Shown here one piece after another: positions 1 through 12,865 of a DNA stretch of 64,000 nucleotides. This stretch comes from Basidiobolus meristosporus CBS 931.73 (taxonomy: Eukaryota; Basidiobolomycota; Basidiobolomycetes; Basidiobolales; Basidiobolaceae). The stretch is from contig MCFE01000073.1 of NCBI GenBank assembly GCA_002104905.1, positions 121,180-185,179 on the forward strand, in the 5' to 3' direction. Under the pieces are notes generated by a model. It had not been told where the DNA came from and ran no database searches. It was given only the letters and a program-made list of their open reading frames with translations. The stretch's first letter is position 1, and every line of letters begins with the position of its first letter. The position numbers were made by a program, and so were the translations under genes.

Positions 1-1528
1 AGGTCTGCTTCTCTTTAGCTGGAGCCTTGATAGCAGCAGCCTTCCCGAATATCGAGGCAGTTAGATTGGATAGGTCTGTAGTTGGGCGTACAGATGTCGA
101 TGGAGTAGCACTGCTATCATCCAGATCTGGTGCAGCGTTAATTTTCGGTCGGGCAACTTTAGGCACAGGTGGTGAGGTAACCCCGCCAGTGGCTTTTTTT
201 CTTAGCACGGCAGCTGGAACTAATCTGGTGAGTTCCTTTTGCAGATCGCGAAGCTGTGGTGCGGCCGAGATGACCGCCGATGCGGCGACTGGTTTTTTTA
301 CCCCATCACCGCTGGGATTCTCTTGCTTGGGTCTGCTGGTGGGATAAGGAGCAGCCCGGTGTTCAGTTCGCGATGGCGGTGGGGGCGGGGGTGGGCGCCG
401 CAAACCGCCAGGGGGCATGAACGGAAAGCCTGGTGGCATCGGTGGATAGTATTGGCCTTTGGGAATGTGGATTAGAACAGTGCATTGACGCTACTAGCAC
501 ATGTGCGAAGGCATACCAGGAGGTGGTGGTGGAACAGATCCAGGTCTCATGTGTGGCGGAAATGGTTGAAACGCATAGGGTGGTGGACGAGCAGAAGGTG
601 GTGGTGGTGGGGCTCTTTGAGACTGTACATGATCGGACGTGTTCTCGGAATGACTTCCAGTTGCACCCTCATCTTCGTCGTCGGAATAGTCCAAATTCTG
701 CAGTGGGTTTGGTTGTGCTTCATAGGAATCCATTAATACTCGGCTGGCAAATATTGTTATGAACGTTGCTCCTACCATGCTCTACGTAAGGAGCACCTGG
801 TGGTGGCGCGCCGTATGGGTTTAGTGTTGGGTGATAATAAACTGATTTCGTTGGATCACGTCCAGATGTGTTTGCGAATGAAGGCGATGGTTCATTTTGG
901 ACACTTGGTGCACTAGTAGGGGAGAGAGAAAGTGAGAGAATGTTAATGAACGCGAAAATCCACTTGTGAAGGAAAATTGGCAACCTTTTAATCGCAATTC
1001 CGTGCTCCTGTAAATACAGTCCATTAGGTATCAAGCCGAATGCCTCTATAGCATACGTTAAGCCCTTACCTTCTTCACAGCATAGATCTTATTCAACTCC
1101 TCCTCGATCTCCGACAGCTTGGCTTTCCCATTTTTGTCCAGCTTTCTATCTCTGTCTGCGAATGCAAGGCTGTGTTGAATATCGACGGTCTGACGGCTCA
1201 AATTAAGGTTGATAATGTTCTTGATTTACCTAATTTTTTATATCTGGCTACCTCAGCCTCCAACTTCGTAGTGTCCTTCAAGGCAAGACTCACCTCTCGC
1301 TGCTTTTTCCTCTCTTCTTTATTCTGGAAGCACAATGCGTACTAAGTCAACCGCGGCTCGATCATTTGAGACACCTAAACTACATACCCTCTTCAACTCC
1401 TTCTGTTTCATTTGCTTCCCTTTAGTAGACAATACATTTAGCAGGTGGGTACACGTAACGAGGCCCGAAAATAAAGGGAATTTACGATATGCATCGGCAG
1501 GATTTACACTACGACCACTCTTTCCCAT
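1..1528 (-). CDS. WBP11: WBP11-like pre-mRNA splicing factor (3' end outside window)
   Basis: Nuclear, proline-rich spliceosome-associated protein of the WBP11 family. The start at 1528 gives MGKSGRSVNPADAYRK, the family's N-terminal signature, followed after splicing by KQMKQKELKR and NKEERKKQREVSLALKD, the conserved basic helix. My exons on the minus strand are 1486-1528, a 32-base exon just downstream, 1230-1323, 1070-1155, 985-1007, then a proline-rich part with acidic DYSDDEDEG and PPPPPP stretches, broken by introns near 740-775 and 450-520. The last readable part (PQLRDLQKELTRLVPAAVLRKK) matches the conserved C-terminal block of the family. The gene runs off the left edge, so the stop is not seen. 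Family is secure; two middle splice sites are uncertain. Confidence 0.85.
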
Positions 1529-1731
1529 GTTCTAACTCTTACTAACAGCGAAGAACGGTGAGCCGAATCTAGCGATGAATTTATCAGAAGTGTCAGGATG
1601 GCTCCAGTGATTATTTCATTGATCATCCAAATCCAGAATTTTCATGTAACGTGAGATTGGAGGGGAAATCAGCATACTCTATAGATGGTTGATGTATGGC
1701 TTTATTGTAATGTGTATGCTTCGAAAGAAAT

Positions 1732-2412
1732 CTATAATTTGGCTTTTTGAGCACCAGCCTCGGCAAGAAGGAACTCAACCGTGGACTTGATACCCTCTGG
1801 CTTGACCTTGGGATCGAATCGGGCAACCACCTTGCCATCCTTATCAATGATGAATTTCTGTGTGGAGAGTTGGTGAATACCTCTAGCAACAATCGTAGTG
1901 AGTACTATACTGTATATCCATTTACCTCGAAATTCCAACGGATGTCCTTGCCGGCCCTCAAGAATTTGTAAAGTGGATGGGCTTCGTCACCATTCACGTT
2001 GCTGGAAGACAGAGAAAGGAGTTAGAGAGGGAGTGGTGCGGGGACCCAGAGTAACCTACATTTTCTTCATGATAGGGAAAGTCACTCCATAATTGAGGGA
2101 GCAGAAAGACTGAATTTCCTCCTCAGAACCTGGCTCCTGATCTTTGAATCTGAAGCACAAAGTGAGCAAGTTCCCGCGGTGCGTCAAGGGAGTGTTCTGT
2201 ACTTACTGGTTGCAAGGGAAACCGAAAATCTGCAGTCCTTCCCCCTTATGCTTCTGGTAAAGCTCTTCGAGGCCAGCGTATTGTGGAGTGAGGCCACACT
2301 TCGAAGCGACATTGACGAAGATGACAACGCTGCCCTTCAAGTCGGAAAATTGGATGGTTTTTCCCTGAGCAGTAGTAGCAGTGAAATCGTAGATAGTGTT
2401 GGTGACCGACAT
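1732..2412 (-). CDS. glutathione peroxidase-like thiol peroxidase (GPX3/HYR1 type)
   Basis: Reduces hydroperoxides, in fungi normally with thioredoxin as reductant. Four exons on the minus strand (2207-2412, 2060-2149, 1926-2001, 1732-1857) join in frame to 165 residues, the usual length. Peroxidatic Cys39 lies in [12 protein letters not shown] (cysteine, not selenocysteine), the FPCNQF block follows, Cys85 in SFCSLNYG is the expected resolving cysteine, and RWNFEKF carries the active-site Trp and Asn. No signal peptide is visible; a C-terminal KAKL is not a clear peroxisomal signal. It lies next to ferredoxin and DAP1 genes on the same strand, so three redox/heme-linked genes are adjacent. 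Confidence 0.93.
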
Positions 2413-2602
2413 CTTGAATTTTTCGCCAAGTTCCCGTCAGCCATTCACTGGCAATATAAAGGACCCCGGACCACGTGGAGATGAGATGAATATTATCTAT
2501 TTGTGTCACTTTATTGGAGCGAAGTGCTGATTATCACTGAGTTGTGTGAATGTGGAGAAAATTACATGATGGTATGAAGGGGATCAAGCTTGGGGAACTT
2601 CG

Positions 2603-3195
2603 TTAGACCAAGTTGCGAGTTCCCGAAGGGATTTTGCAGGTAATCCCATCAAGCTCAGGCCTCATAACGATTTGGCAGCCTAATCTGGAACTATGGAACA
2701 ATGATAAATCAGCTTGTCGGTCTGCGATAATATCACCAAGAGAATACTTACGTGTCAGTTAACCCGAAGGCCAAGTCGAGCATATCGTTTTCCTCATCGC
2801 TCGGCTCCTCTAGTTTGTCGTAATATTCTTTGGGAAGCACCACGTGGCAAGTGGAGCATGCAAGAGAACAATCACAGGCACCTGAAATGAGTTTGCGCAT
2901 TGGTTAATGCAGCCGCTTTGGAAAGCTTGGTCTGAGAAAGAGCTACCTTCGAGGTCTATGTAGTTGTTGTGGGCGATTCTCATGATGCTTTCCCCCTCCG
3001 GGGCCTTGACCGTAAAACGCTCCCCCTCTTCCGTAATGAAGTTAACTGTCAAGCTGCTTGGACAATCGGTTTTAGTCTGATGCTTGCTACCGGTCAAGAG
3101 ACGATGCCATACCTCTTATTAGACATGGACCGTGTCCAGCCCAAGCGAGAAGTCACTGGAGCCACGCGTCGAATGGTTGAGACGAATAACGACAT
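2603..3195 (-). CDS. YAH1: mitochondrial [2Fe-2S] ferredoxin (adrenodoxin type)
   Basis: Electron carrier of the mitochondrial matrix, needed for Fe-S cluster assembly and heme A and ubiquinone synthesis. Four exons (3113-3195, 2947-3056, 2752-2881, 2603-2684) give 134 residues. The N-terminus [14 protein letters not shown] is Arg/Ser-rich with no acids, a typical presequence. The cluster ligands appear as [14 protein letters not shown] with the distal Cys in RLGCQIV or TLGCQIV context; the acidic helix [14 protein letters not shown] is the usual partner-binding surface. For intron 1 the acceptor at 3057 was chosen because it keeps the frame and gives a 56-base intron with a CTAAAAC branch-like site; a nearer AG would leave only 26 bases. 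Confidence 0.92.
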
Positions 3196-3511
3196 CGAAT
3201 TACTTGGACCTAAACACCAAAACTGACCTAGCGACCTCCAGGTATTTAATCAGCAGAACAAACCCAACCACCATCTTCATCTTGATGAAAATATTTTCCC
3301 AATTAGCTCTTGTATTGGACAGGATTTGTATCACGTTGACACGATGGTTAAATCTCCCATCAGGATAAGCCACTCAGTACCATGGGATCTACTGCACTTA
3401 TTAGTATAGTTCAAGATAGATTAAGATTAGATTAAATGGAGTAATCCGTATCAAACACTGGTCAACTAGGTTTATTGACGTACAAGTGGGTAGTGTACAA
3501 TTGGGCTACTG
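3196..3511. other. gap between DAP1 and YAH1 genes
   Basis: About 316 bases between two minus-strand genes. It must hold the YAH1 promoter and the DAP1 3' end. No RNA gene or repeat seen. Confidence 0.5.
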
Positions 3512-4043
3512 CTAGTTCTTTTCATTTACCAAGGTACCAACATGCAAATACTTGCTAGAGAACGTGTCATCCCAACCCTTGAGGTTTCCCCATTCTTCTT
3601 CCGTGAGGTCGGAGAGGGTGTCGATGGGCTGGTCCAACGGGGTCAGCATCTCCTCATCGAACGAATGCTTGGCCAAACCACGGCTTGCATCGTGACCGGC
3701 AAAGTTACCATAAGGCCCATCTATGAAAACCGCTCAATTAGAAACCCTTCTTAATAACCAAGAATCGGAGTAAATACTCACCGGGGCCATAAAACTTCTT
3801 TCCAGAAGTCACATCGTAGACCTTTCCATTCACACCCATCAGGATTCTTGAGCTCTTGATCCCATCGAACTCGGCCAATTCTTTAGGCGTGTAGATCTTG
3901 AAAACCACCGTTTCAGGATGCTGTGGCGGAGGGATGTTTTCAGGCTCGAAGTTGAAGTAAGAGTAGGCGATGTATGTGGCGCCCAAAAGAAGCACCCAGT
4001 TTACTGGGTTTTGCGTCAACTGCTCAAACAAAGTGGCGATCAT
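3512..4043 (-). CDS. DAP1: DAP1/MAPR cytochrome b5-like heme-binding protein
   Basis: Membrane-associated progesterone receptor family; in yeast Dap1 binds heme and supports the sterol P450 Erg11. Two exons (3782-4043, 3512-3720) join to 156 residues, the usual size. A single hydrophobic segment, NWVLLLGATYIAYSYF (about residues 14-29), anchors the protein. The cytochrome b5-like fold follows with [40 protein letters not shown], in which the Tyr residues that bind heme in this family are present, and a LKGWDDTF ending. Neighbouring YAH1 encodes another component that serves heme chemistry, although both are independent transcription units. Confidence 0.92.
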
Positions 4044-4401
4044 CTTGGAGAAAATTCTCAGCAGCAGAGAAGGCCGGACTAACAGAGTAATGGGATGGAC
4101 TTGGGTGGGTTGCTTGTAACCACCTCATTGGCTGATCAGGCAAAATCGGCCCAGCGGATTAATCATATGTACAAAGCCCGGCTCAGAAGATAGCCACATT
4201 CATCCGATTTGCGATGACAAATAGATTTATTTCCGCAATGTCACCTGATTTTGATCAGGCTCAGCACCTCCTTCGATGCAAATTAGATTTAGTGGTGAAG
4301 GAGGCTGATATATTAGGTGAATGGACAAAGTCAAAAGCTTGGCATATTATTAAATACAAGGAGGTAATGTATGTATAAGGTGATGATGGGGAAGGGGTGC
4401 T
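4044..4401. other. gap between NEM1 and DAP1 genes
   Basis: About 358 bases holding the DAP1 promoter and NEM1 3' end. No other element recognised. Confidence 0.5.
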
Positions 4402-5381
4402 TTAGGCTATAGTTTTCGGGGACGTCGAGGATCTAAGGCCCAATATACTACGGACATCCTCGACTCCGCTTAAAGCATCAAGGAATGGGATCAAGTCGGA
4501 TAAACACTCATCGTATGGGTCATCATTCATCCATGTCTTGATGGGAACAGCGTTTCGTTGATTGATTGCGTAGGAAAACGGCGAGTTGTCTACCAGTATC
4601 ACCTTCGAGAGGTCCGGGTTAATGATAGAAAGATCTTTCATAAAGACACCGTTACGATATGTACAACTCTGTGAAGGCTAGAAGTTAACACACATTCTAT
4701 AACGACAAGTGCATCATCGATTAAATTACCTCTCTATATAATCTCTTGGAAAATATCTCTGATGCTAGCCCGTATTTAGCCATAACTTGGCCTTCGAGCC
4801 AATCTATAATGGGGTCTGCATACTCGGAAACCGAAGCGGTAAATATAACAAGCGTGTACCACTGGCTCATCTATAAAAATGGTTTAGTACACACTCCTTG
4901 CACGCGTCCAAAACTATTCCAAAGGGCCACTCACCATATACAAAAATTGAAAGACGCTTGGACGTTGGTACACGTAGTAGACGCAACTCTGCTTATCAAA
5001 GGGGACGTCTATCTGAAAATCGGGCTTTCCGCTTTCCTCCATCATACTGTGAATCAGTGTTTCGTCAAGATCGAGTACAAGAACCTTGCGCTTGGAGGCT
5101 GGGATGGGTTCTGAGAAGCTAGGCAAGGGCTTAGGGGCGGAGGCTCTTCCCTTGTATAAACTCCCCAAAGAAGTAAATACAAAAGAAGTGGCACAAGTGG
5201 TTCCCGAGTATAGTGCTCTGGAAAACCTTCCAACAGAAGAACCATACAAATAGTCTGAGAGTTTTTTACGAGCATTTTCCTTATCCATACTTACGGCTGC
5301 CGCTGCAGCAGCTGCCGCAAAAACACCAGCATCGAAGGATAATGGCGTGTTGAGGGAGGGTGACTGGATATGAAGCTCCAT
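4402..5381 (-). CDS. NEM1: NEM1/Dullard-type nuclear envelope phosphatase
   Basis: Catalytic subunit type that dephosphorylates the lipin Pah1 at the nuclear envelope/ER. Exons 4935-5381, 4730-4870 and 4402-4668 join to 284 residues. The HAD/FCP1-like signature is VLDLDETLIHS, followed by YYVYQRPSVFQFLY, WYTLVIFTASVSEYADPIID and VILVDNSPFSYA, all in the order of Nem1/CTDNEP1. The open frame continues 13 codons upstream from a TTG, but the first ATG is at 5381 and was chosen. The alanine run and a weakly hydrophobic patch around residues 20-80 are where the membrane segment should be; it is less clear than in yeast. The regulatory partner Spo7 is not in the window. Confidence 0.88.
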
Positions 5382-6749
5382 ACGTTGTGGAATTAGATTA
5401 TTGTAAAGGTGAGGATTCAAGGATTAGAGATAAGCACCTATACAATTATATCAGGGCGCCAGCGAAGAGAGAATCAGGTCAAGGTGTTACAAAACCAACT
5501 ATCTAATGAATGTGGAAGACAATTCCCTCAGGTCCACATTTATATGAATCCGCTCCGGATGCTCACCAGTGAATCAATCCAGACAAGTTACCAATGAGAA
5601 TGCCTGGATTGGATGAAATTCTTTTGTATAACTGTGGAAATTCTCTATTTAGCTTCGAGGAATGACCAAATTGGGCAACGACACAAAGCCATCTTTCTAG
5701 GCTAATAATAGAATGTGTTTCTCAGTGTATGCTGACGTGAAGCATGTGTGGCGCCCGGAAGACCATGCAATAAGAATCATGAATTGCTCATTAATAAATA
5801 TCTAGGAGAACACGCCGAAAACCGACTAACTGATCTGCTTGGCACTCAATTGGATTTGGGGTAAAGCCCAATATAGAACGAAAACTAATTAATCCAGTGC
5901 AGGCATGCCAATGACTGCAGTCCCCTATTCATTAAGCTCCCCACACTTCCGTTTACCAAGTGGTTCTTTATAACTAATCTTCCCAAAACCTTGGGTTCGA
6001 CGATGAAACACATGAATTGTTATATACCTGGTTGATCAAACTGGTCATTTGTTTCAACCACTTGGCTCATTATACTTGATAAGGGAACAATGTAACATTC
6101 AGCATTCAGCGTTCGCATTGATGAAGATGGACACACCATTCCCAGTCAGAGGATCAATAAAACTTGTCTTCTTGCACATCAATACTGATCGGGTTTATCG
6201 GCAGCATTACACCACCGTCGCTTAAACGCTACAATGGGGCTATAGCTATTGATAAAACCGGTTGGTTGATGGAGTCACCTGATACCTGCCCAGATTTGGT
6301 TGTTATTGATGGAAATCAGTTGACTTGCACAAGTGTATCATATCTGGGATGCGCTCCTCTTCAACCTGTGTCCATCCACGTCCTCCACCTTTAGTTCCCT
6401 ACATCAACGGCTTCAGCAAACGTGCTTGGTTCATATAGACTAATAGGTTAACGTCGCAATGATCGAAGGTTCGCCAGAATTCCCCTATTTTGCCACAGTT
6501 CTGGACGATATTGCTCTCATCTAGATTTGGCCATGGATTTCGGTATGGACAATCCCATAAAATCCTGAAAATAGACAAATATTAGGATAATAATCGTAAT
6601 AGGAGGGTAGATGGTATTCTAACTTGGTATTGTGTAATCCAAGTAATGCCAGAAATGCAGTCCTATCCTGTTCTCCACTACTAGTCCGTACATAGGTGTT
6701 CCTTTATCGATATTCCAACAAATTCTCTATTCCTTGAATCCTATATAGC
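5382..6749. other. intergenic region, divergent promoters
   Basis: About 1.37 kb between divergently transcribed NEM1 and the PFK-2/FBPase-2 gene. AT-rich. A 76-codon plus-strand frame at 6164-6394 resembles nothing and has no support. No RNA gene or mobile element recognised. Confidence 0.5.
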
Positions 6750-8528
<1,779 letters not shown>

Positions 8529-9012
8529 AACAACTTAGAAAATACGTCCATGGAGTCTGATGTCTTCCCTCCGGCAGCTCCACCTTTAACAGAGCAATGC
8601 GTACTTTCCTAACAAATAAACGCACTCTCATGAATAATAGAGCCAATTGCTCCATGATCACCCGAAATTCGATAAGTATCAACAAAACGAACGCGATTCC
8701 ATTTTGGTAATAATGATGCTGATCTAATCTATTACCTAACGTCAGAGAAAATACTGGAATAAAATGATTCTCGTTAGAGAGAAATTCTACTCCATCTATT
8801 GGTCCTAGCTTGTGAGAGTTGCAGCTAATGCTTGAAGCTCTTGAAAGTAAATTTCCTTTTACATATACTTATTAACGTCTTCTACTTCCCGCCGATACAC
8901 GTCTAATCTCACGAACCATATATATTTCTCCTATTCTTGGCATATTAGTAGTATAGTGTTTTTATCACGTTTCCTTTAAAATCCATAGTAGAATACTGTT
9001 AGGTTTTACGAA
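8529..9012. other. intergenic region before DCP2
   Basis: About 480 bases of AT-rich sequence between two co-directional genes; holds the PFK-2 gene 3' end and DCP2 promoter. Nothing else recognised. Confidence 0.5.
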
Positions 9013-12000
9013 ATGTATTTTGAAGTGGCATCGTTACCCGTAATCCTGGACGATCTATGCAGGTATGTTCATCTTTCAGTAGCCCTACGCTTGACGCGTA
9101 ATTGCCCGCACGCTTGTATATTAACGACTTTCCTTCAGTCGGTTTATTATCAATGTACCAGATGAAGAGCTTGCGTCAGTAGAACGTATCTGTTTTCAGA
9201 TTGAGCAAGCGCACTGGTTTTACGAAGATTTCATCAGAGAAATCAATACTTCTCTACCGACCTTCTCGTTGAAAAATTTTTCCGCGAAAAATATCCTTTT
9301 GTCTTTTTCTACGTGTTGAGTTTCTCATCGCACGGGGCCTTCAGGCTGCCTTTCCCGATGTGTATGCTCCTTGACTTTCACCACTCTTTAAGCATTGCCC
9401 GTTACTTCACCAGTGGGCTCATGAGCACGAGCGAGCTTTTAACGACTTCTTGCAGTATAAATTCCGTGTGCCCGTTTGTGGTGCCATCATCTTGAACGAG
9501 GCTCAAGATAAGGTTGGGCTTTCCTTCACCGTTTATTTTAACACAGCAATACTAACCCTTATGGTACTAGTGTCTTCTGGTAAAAGGCTGGACCTCTCGC
9601 TCTGGTTGGGGATTTCCTAGGGGCAAGATCAACAAAGACGAGCCCGATTCTACGTGTGCTGTTCGTGAGGTAAGATCCATAGTTTAATCACGAAGCTCTT
9701 TCACCATACACTGACACAGTACTCATTAGGTGCTAGAGGAGACGGGCTTTGACATAACACCCTATTTGAAAGAGGATCAATTTCTCGAAGTTGTCATCCA
9801 CGAGCAAAGAATCAAACTATTCATTGCCACCGGAGTTCCTGAAAGCACCGTTTTTGTTCCGATGACCAGGAAAGAAATTAGCGTAAGTGATGAGCAGGGG
9901 CATGCTAGGTACAGCTTCGTTCAGTAAATTTACTAATCACCATCTACAGAAAATAGAATGGCATAGAATCGCCGACCTGCCTACATCTAAAGTTAAAGCA
10001 GGTAGTTCTGGGTCTTACGACGCAGCAATTCAGAGCATTGGAGGGGGGATCTCTTCCAAGTCAAACAATCGCTATTATATGATCATTCCTTTCGTATCGT
10101 AAGTCTTGAAGCCTCAGTCGAATTTCGACCAAGCTGGGGAAATGCTTACAAACCATTCATTATACAGAAAGTTGAAGGCCTGGATTAATCGCCGCAACAA
10201 GGGCAAATCTAATAAGCGTTCAAGCTCGTTGAAATCCTCCGGAAGCTCTTCTCGGCAATCAGCTACTGACGGCCAGGCCAATGCTGAGCATCAGATTAAA
10301 TCTCTACTGGGAATGGTGAATGGGCAAAGCAATTATGAATACATGCACCATGGCCAAAAGCAGACTCCCGCCCATCGTGGAAACGAGTCGGGTTTCCCCA
10401 ACGGTGCGGATCCTGAAAGTATGCTTAAATCGATGTTGAAAATCTCTGACTCTACACCACCGTTGCATAACATGCAAGCCCCATCTCCTCCGAGAATCAC
10501 CATTCTCAGGAGGAATCCGAATGGGCCAAACAATGCCGATCGTAAGTTAGATACCCGTGAAAGTATGTGCTTTTGACCTGTTTTACTCATCTTTTTTCCC
10601 GCAGCGACTTCTGACTCACTTGCGAAGCATCATGTGCAAAATTCGATATCACCCAGCGAATTGCCTATTCCAAATCCACCGGTGTTAGCCGAGAATCAAT
10701 TGAAATCTCTTCTCGGGATCAATAAGCCAACCTCATCGCTACCTTACGAACACAGTGGCCCGGATCTTGTAGGTGGGGCTGCTCCTACTTTTAATGTGGC
10801 CCAGCATCCCAGCTCTACCCCATTTGACCTGGCTAATGGTACAGCTGAATTCAACCATCCAAATGCTTCGCCATTGTTGGCCTTGTTCGAGAATCCACCA
10901 AAACCGAATGCTGGCAATCAGCCTGAGCCTTCACATGCAAATGCCACCGCTCAATCGTTGCTGACATTACTGGGGAAATCTCCTAATCCCACCAATACCA
11001 ATCAAGTTGAGCCTAGTCGTATAAGCGCATCTGCTCAGTCCTTGTTAGCACTACTCCAGCAACCTCCAAATCCAAGTACGGCGGCCACTCAAGTTGAACC
11101 CTCTCACCCAAACAGCTCTGCACAGTCATTACTAGCCTTGCTTCAACAGCCTTCGGGCTCCACCACATATGGCCAAACTCCTACTCAACACCCAGATTAT
11201 TCTGTTCCGTCTTTGCCACCTCATGTGGAGAGCTCACCTGCCATAGTATCAAATGAGCCAGTGCAGCAAAGTGGCACAAATGCTACTGCCCAGTCGTTGT
11301 TAGCTTTGTTAGGGAAGGCCCCCAACACTACAGCCAGCCAACCTGAGGCTGCTCAACCCACACCAGAACTAGATGAGAAGCACACCACCAGAAGCGCAAG
11401 CAAGTCGAATCAACTTGGTGCTTCTGCCCAGTCGCTTCTAGCCTTGCTTGGTCAATCTCCCAACTCCACAGCTGACAGTCGAACAGATGTTTCTCCACAG
11501 CTTTCGATGAGTTCCATCGAGAACTCTTCGAATTATACACCTGACGATCACGTTGATGCCGACCAGTCTGCGCTGGTTTCACCCAATCAGTTGTCAAACT
11601 CTACATTAAGCGACCAGATCGAGTCTAGCTGTGCAAGTACTACGGCCGAAAAATCACCAATCTCCACTGCTAGTGATCAAGCAGGATCTGTCCAGCCTTT
11701 GCTAACTTTACTCCAACAACCCGGGAGCTCAGCCAACACAGGTTACACGGAGCCTAGCCAGACTAATTCATCCACCCAGTCGCTTTTGGCCTTGCTTGGG
11801 AAATCGCCTAGTCCTCCAAAGAGTGTTGAATCCAAGGAAACAAGTACACTGACCCAGGAGCAACCTATGACTACCACTCATGCTAGTCCAACTGAATCCA
11901 ATCAAGCAGACTCGCCAGCACAGTCGTTGCTATCTCTACTTGGACAGGCCCCACCAAAGCCGAATGCATCTGCACAAGTGTTGTTGAACCTGCTTGGGCA

Positions 12001-12379
12001 GTCCAATGCTCCATCGAACGCCAGCCAACCTGAGCCTAGTCAACCGAATTCTTCTGCGCAGTCACTATTGTCCTTGTTATCCGAAGCATCTCCAAAAACC
12101 CCGGCTCCAACCACCTCCAACGTATCCAACGTCAGCCGCCGCACTTCACACACCACCATGAATGCCGCCAACGAGCTGCTGGGAATGGTTTCTTCGCAAT
12201 CCCGTTCACAAACTGCACCCGAATCCCCGAGATTCGAACCAAGCCAAATGCTCAAGGGAATGCTGGGTATTGATACTGCCGATCAAGGCAAGCCCAAGAT
12301 CGAGAACGGGATGTCGCCCAGCTCTGATCACATCAGCCCGATGCCCAAGAGCGTAGACTCGACCCCTACATTGGCATAA
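9013..12379 (+). CDS. DCP2: mRNA-decapping enzyme DCP2 with an expanded leucine-motif tail
   Basis: Removes the 5' cap of mRNA in P-bodies. Exons 9013-9062, 9139-9290, 9385-9512, 9571-9669, 9730-9882, 9950-10098, 10168-10541 and 10605-12379 join in frame to 959 residues. The N-terminal regulatory domain ([29 protein letters not shown]) and Nudix domain ([23 protein letters not shown] with the catalytic glutamates) match fission yeast Dcp2 closely. Intron 2 (9291-9384) has ATATCCTT and CAC ends and no GT-AG solution keeps the frame. The C-terminal 600 residues are disordered and carry about 16 short leucine motifs such as [15 protein letters not shown] and LKGMLGI, the type known to bind Edc3 and Pat1. 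Intron 3 has an unusual GTTGGG donor. Confidence 0.95.
9291..9384 (+). other. U12-type AT-AC intron in DCP2
   Basis: The intron begins ATATCCTTTT, the consensus 5' site of minor-spliceosome AT-AC introns, and ends TTTCACCAC. TCCTTGAC at 9368-9375 is an exact match to the U12 branch site, with its branch A about 10 bases from the end. Removing 94 bases joins FSAK to IFKHCPLL, which aligns without a gap to the fission yeast FSAKLFAHCPLL block. No GT donor within the frame gives this junction. Confidence 0.9.
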
Positions 12380-12865
12380 ATTAAATAGCAAGTCTGGTGA
12401 TTGTGCCGCCTTCCATCTGTCCTTCACTCACCTCTGGTTAGACCCAGCATTGAATAAAATATGTATCAGTTACAAATGGTTTCTCGTCGGTTAGAGATGG
12501 CAGACATGTTGCCCAGCCCAACGGACGGTGTGTCATATGACATTGCCCTGAATATGTACTAGTATTGACTAATAATAATGATGATTTATGGAGGAGCGAT
12601 GGAATGAATCCAATATTGGTTTTTAATTACAAAGAGATTGAGGAGGATCGTGGGATCGAATCCGCATCCCTTCTGAGTATCAAGCTCGCCTAATATGGAA
12701 CCTACTGTCACCTAAACTTCTGTGTGCCCTCTTAACCCCAACTGTGTCAAATTTGTGAAGCTGGAGTGCTGACTGACTTATTTATTCAACCTAGTTGGGC
12801 TATAGTCTACTGGTGTATCCCTTTTGTTCTTGCTCCTATCCTTGCTCTGGCTATTTATGTAATCC
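12380..12865. other. intergenic region after DCP2
   Basis: About 486 bases between two plus-strand genes; a pyrimidine-rich stretch precedes the next ATG. Nothing else seen. Confidence 0.5.

Noticed and set aside
5054-5275. Alternative minus-strand frame inside NEM1
   Set aside because: Overlaps the well-supported NEM1 exon 1 in another frame.
6164-6394. 76-codon plus-strand frame in the NEM1/PFK-2 gap
   Set aside because: No family resemblance, no splice context; expected by chance in 1.4 kb.
9270-9400. GT-AG model for DCP2 intron 2
   Set aside because: The available GT donors are in phases that cannot join to the HCPLL frame with any AG acceptor present.
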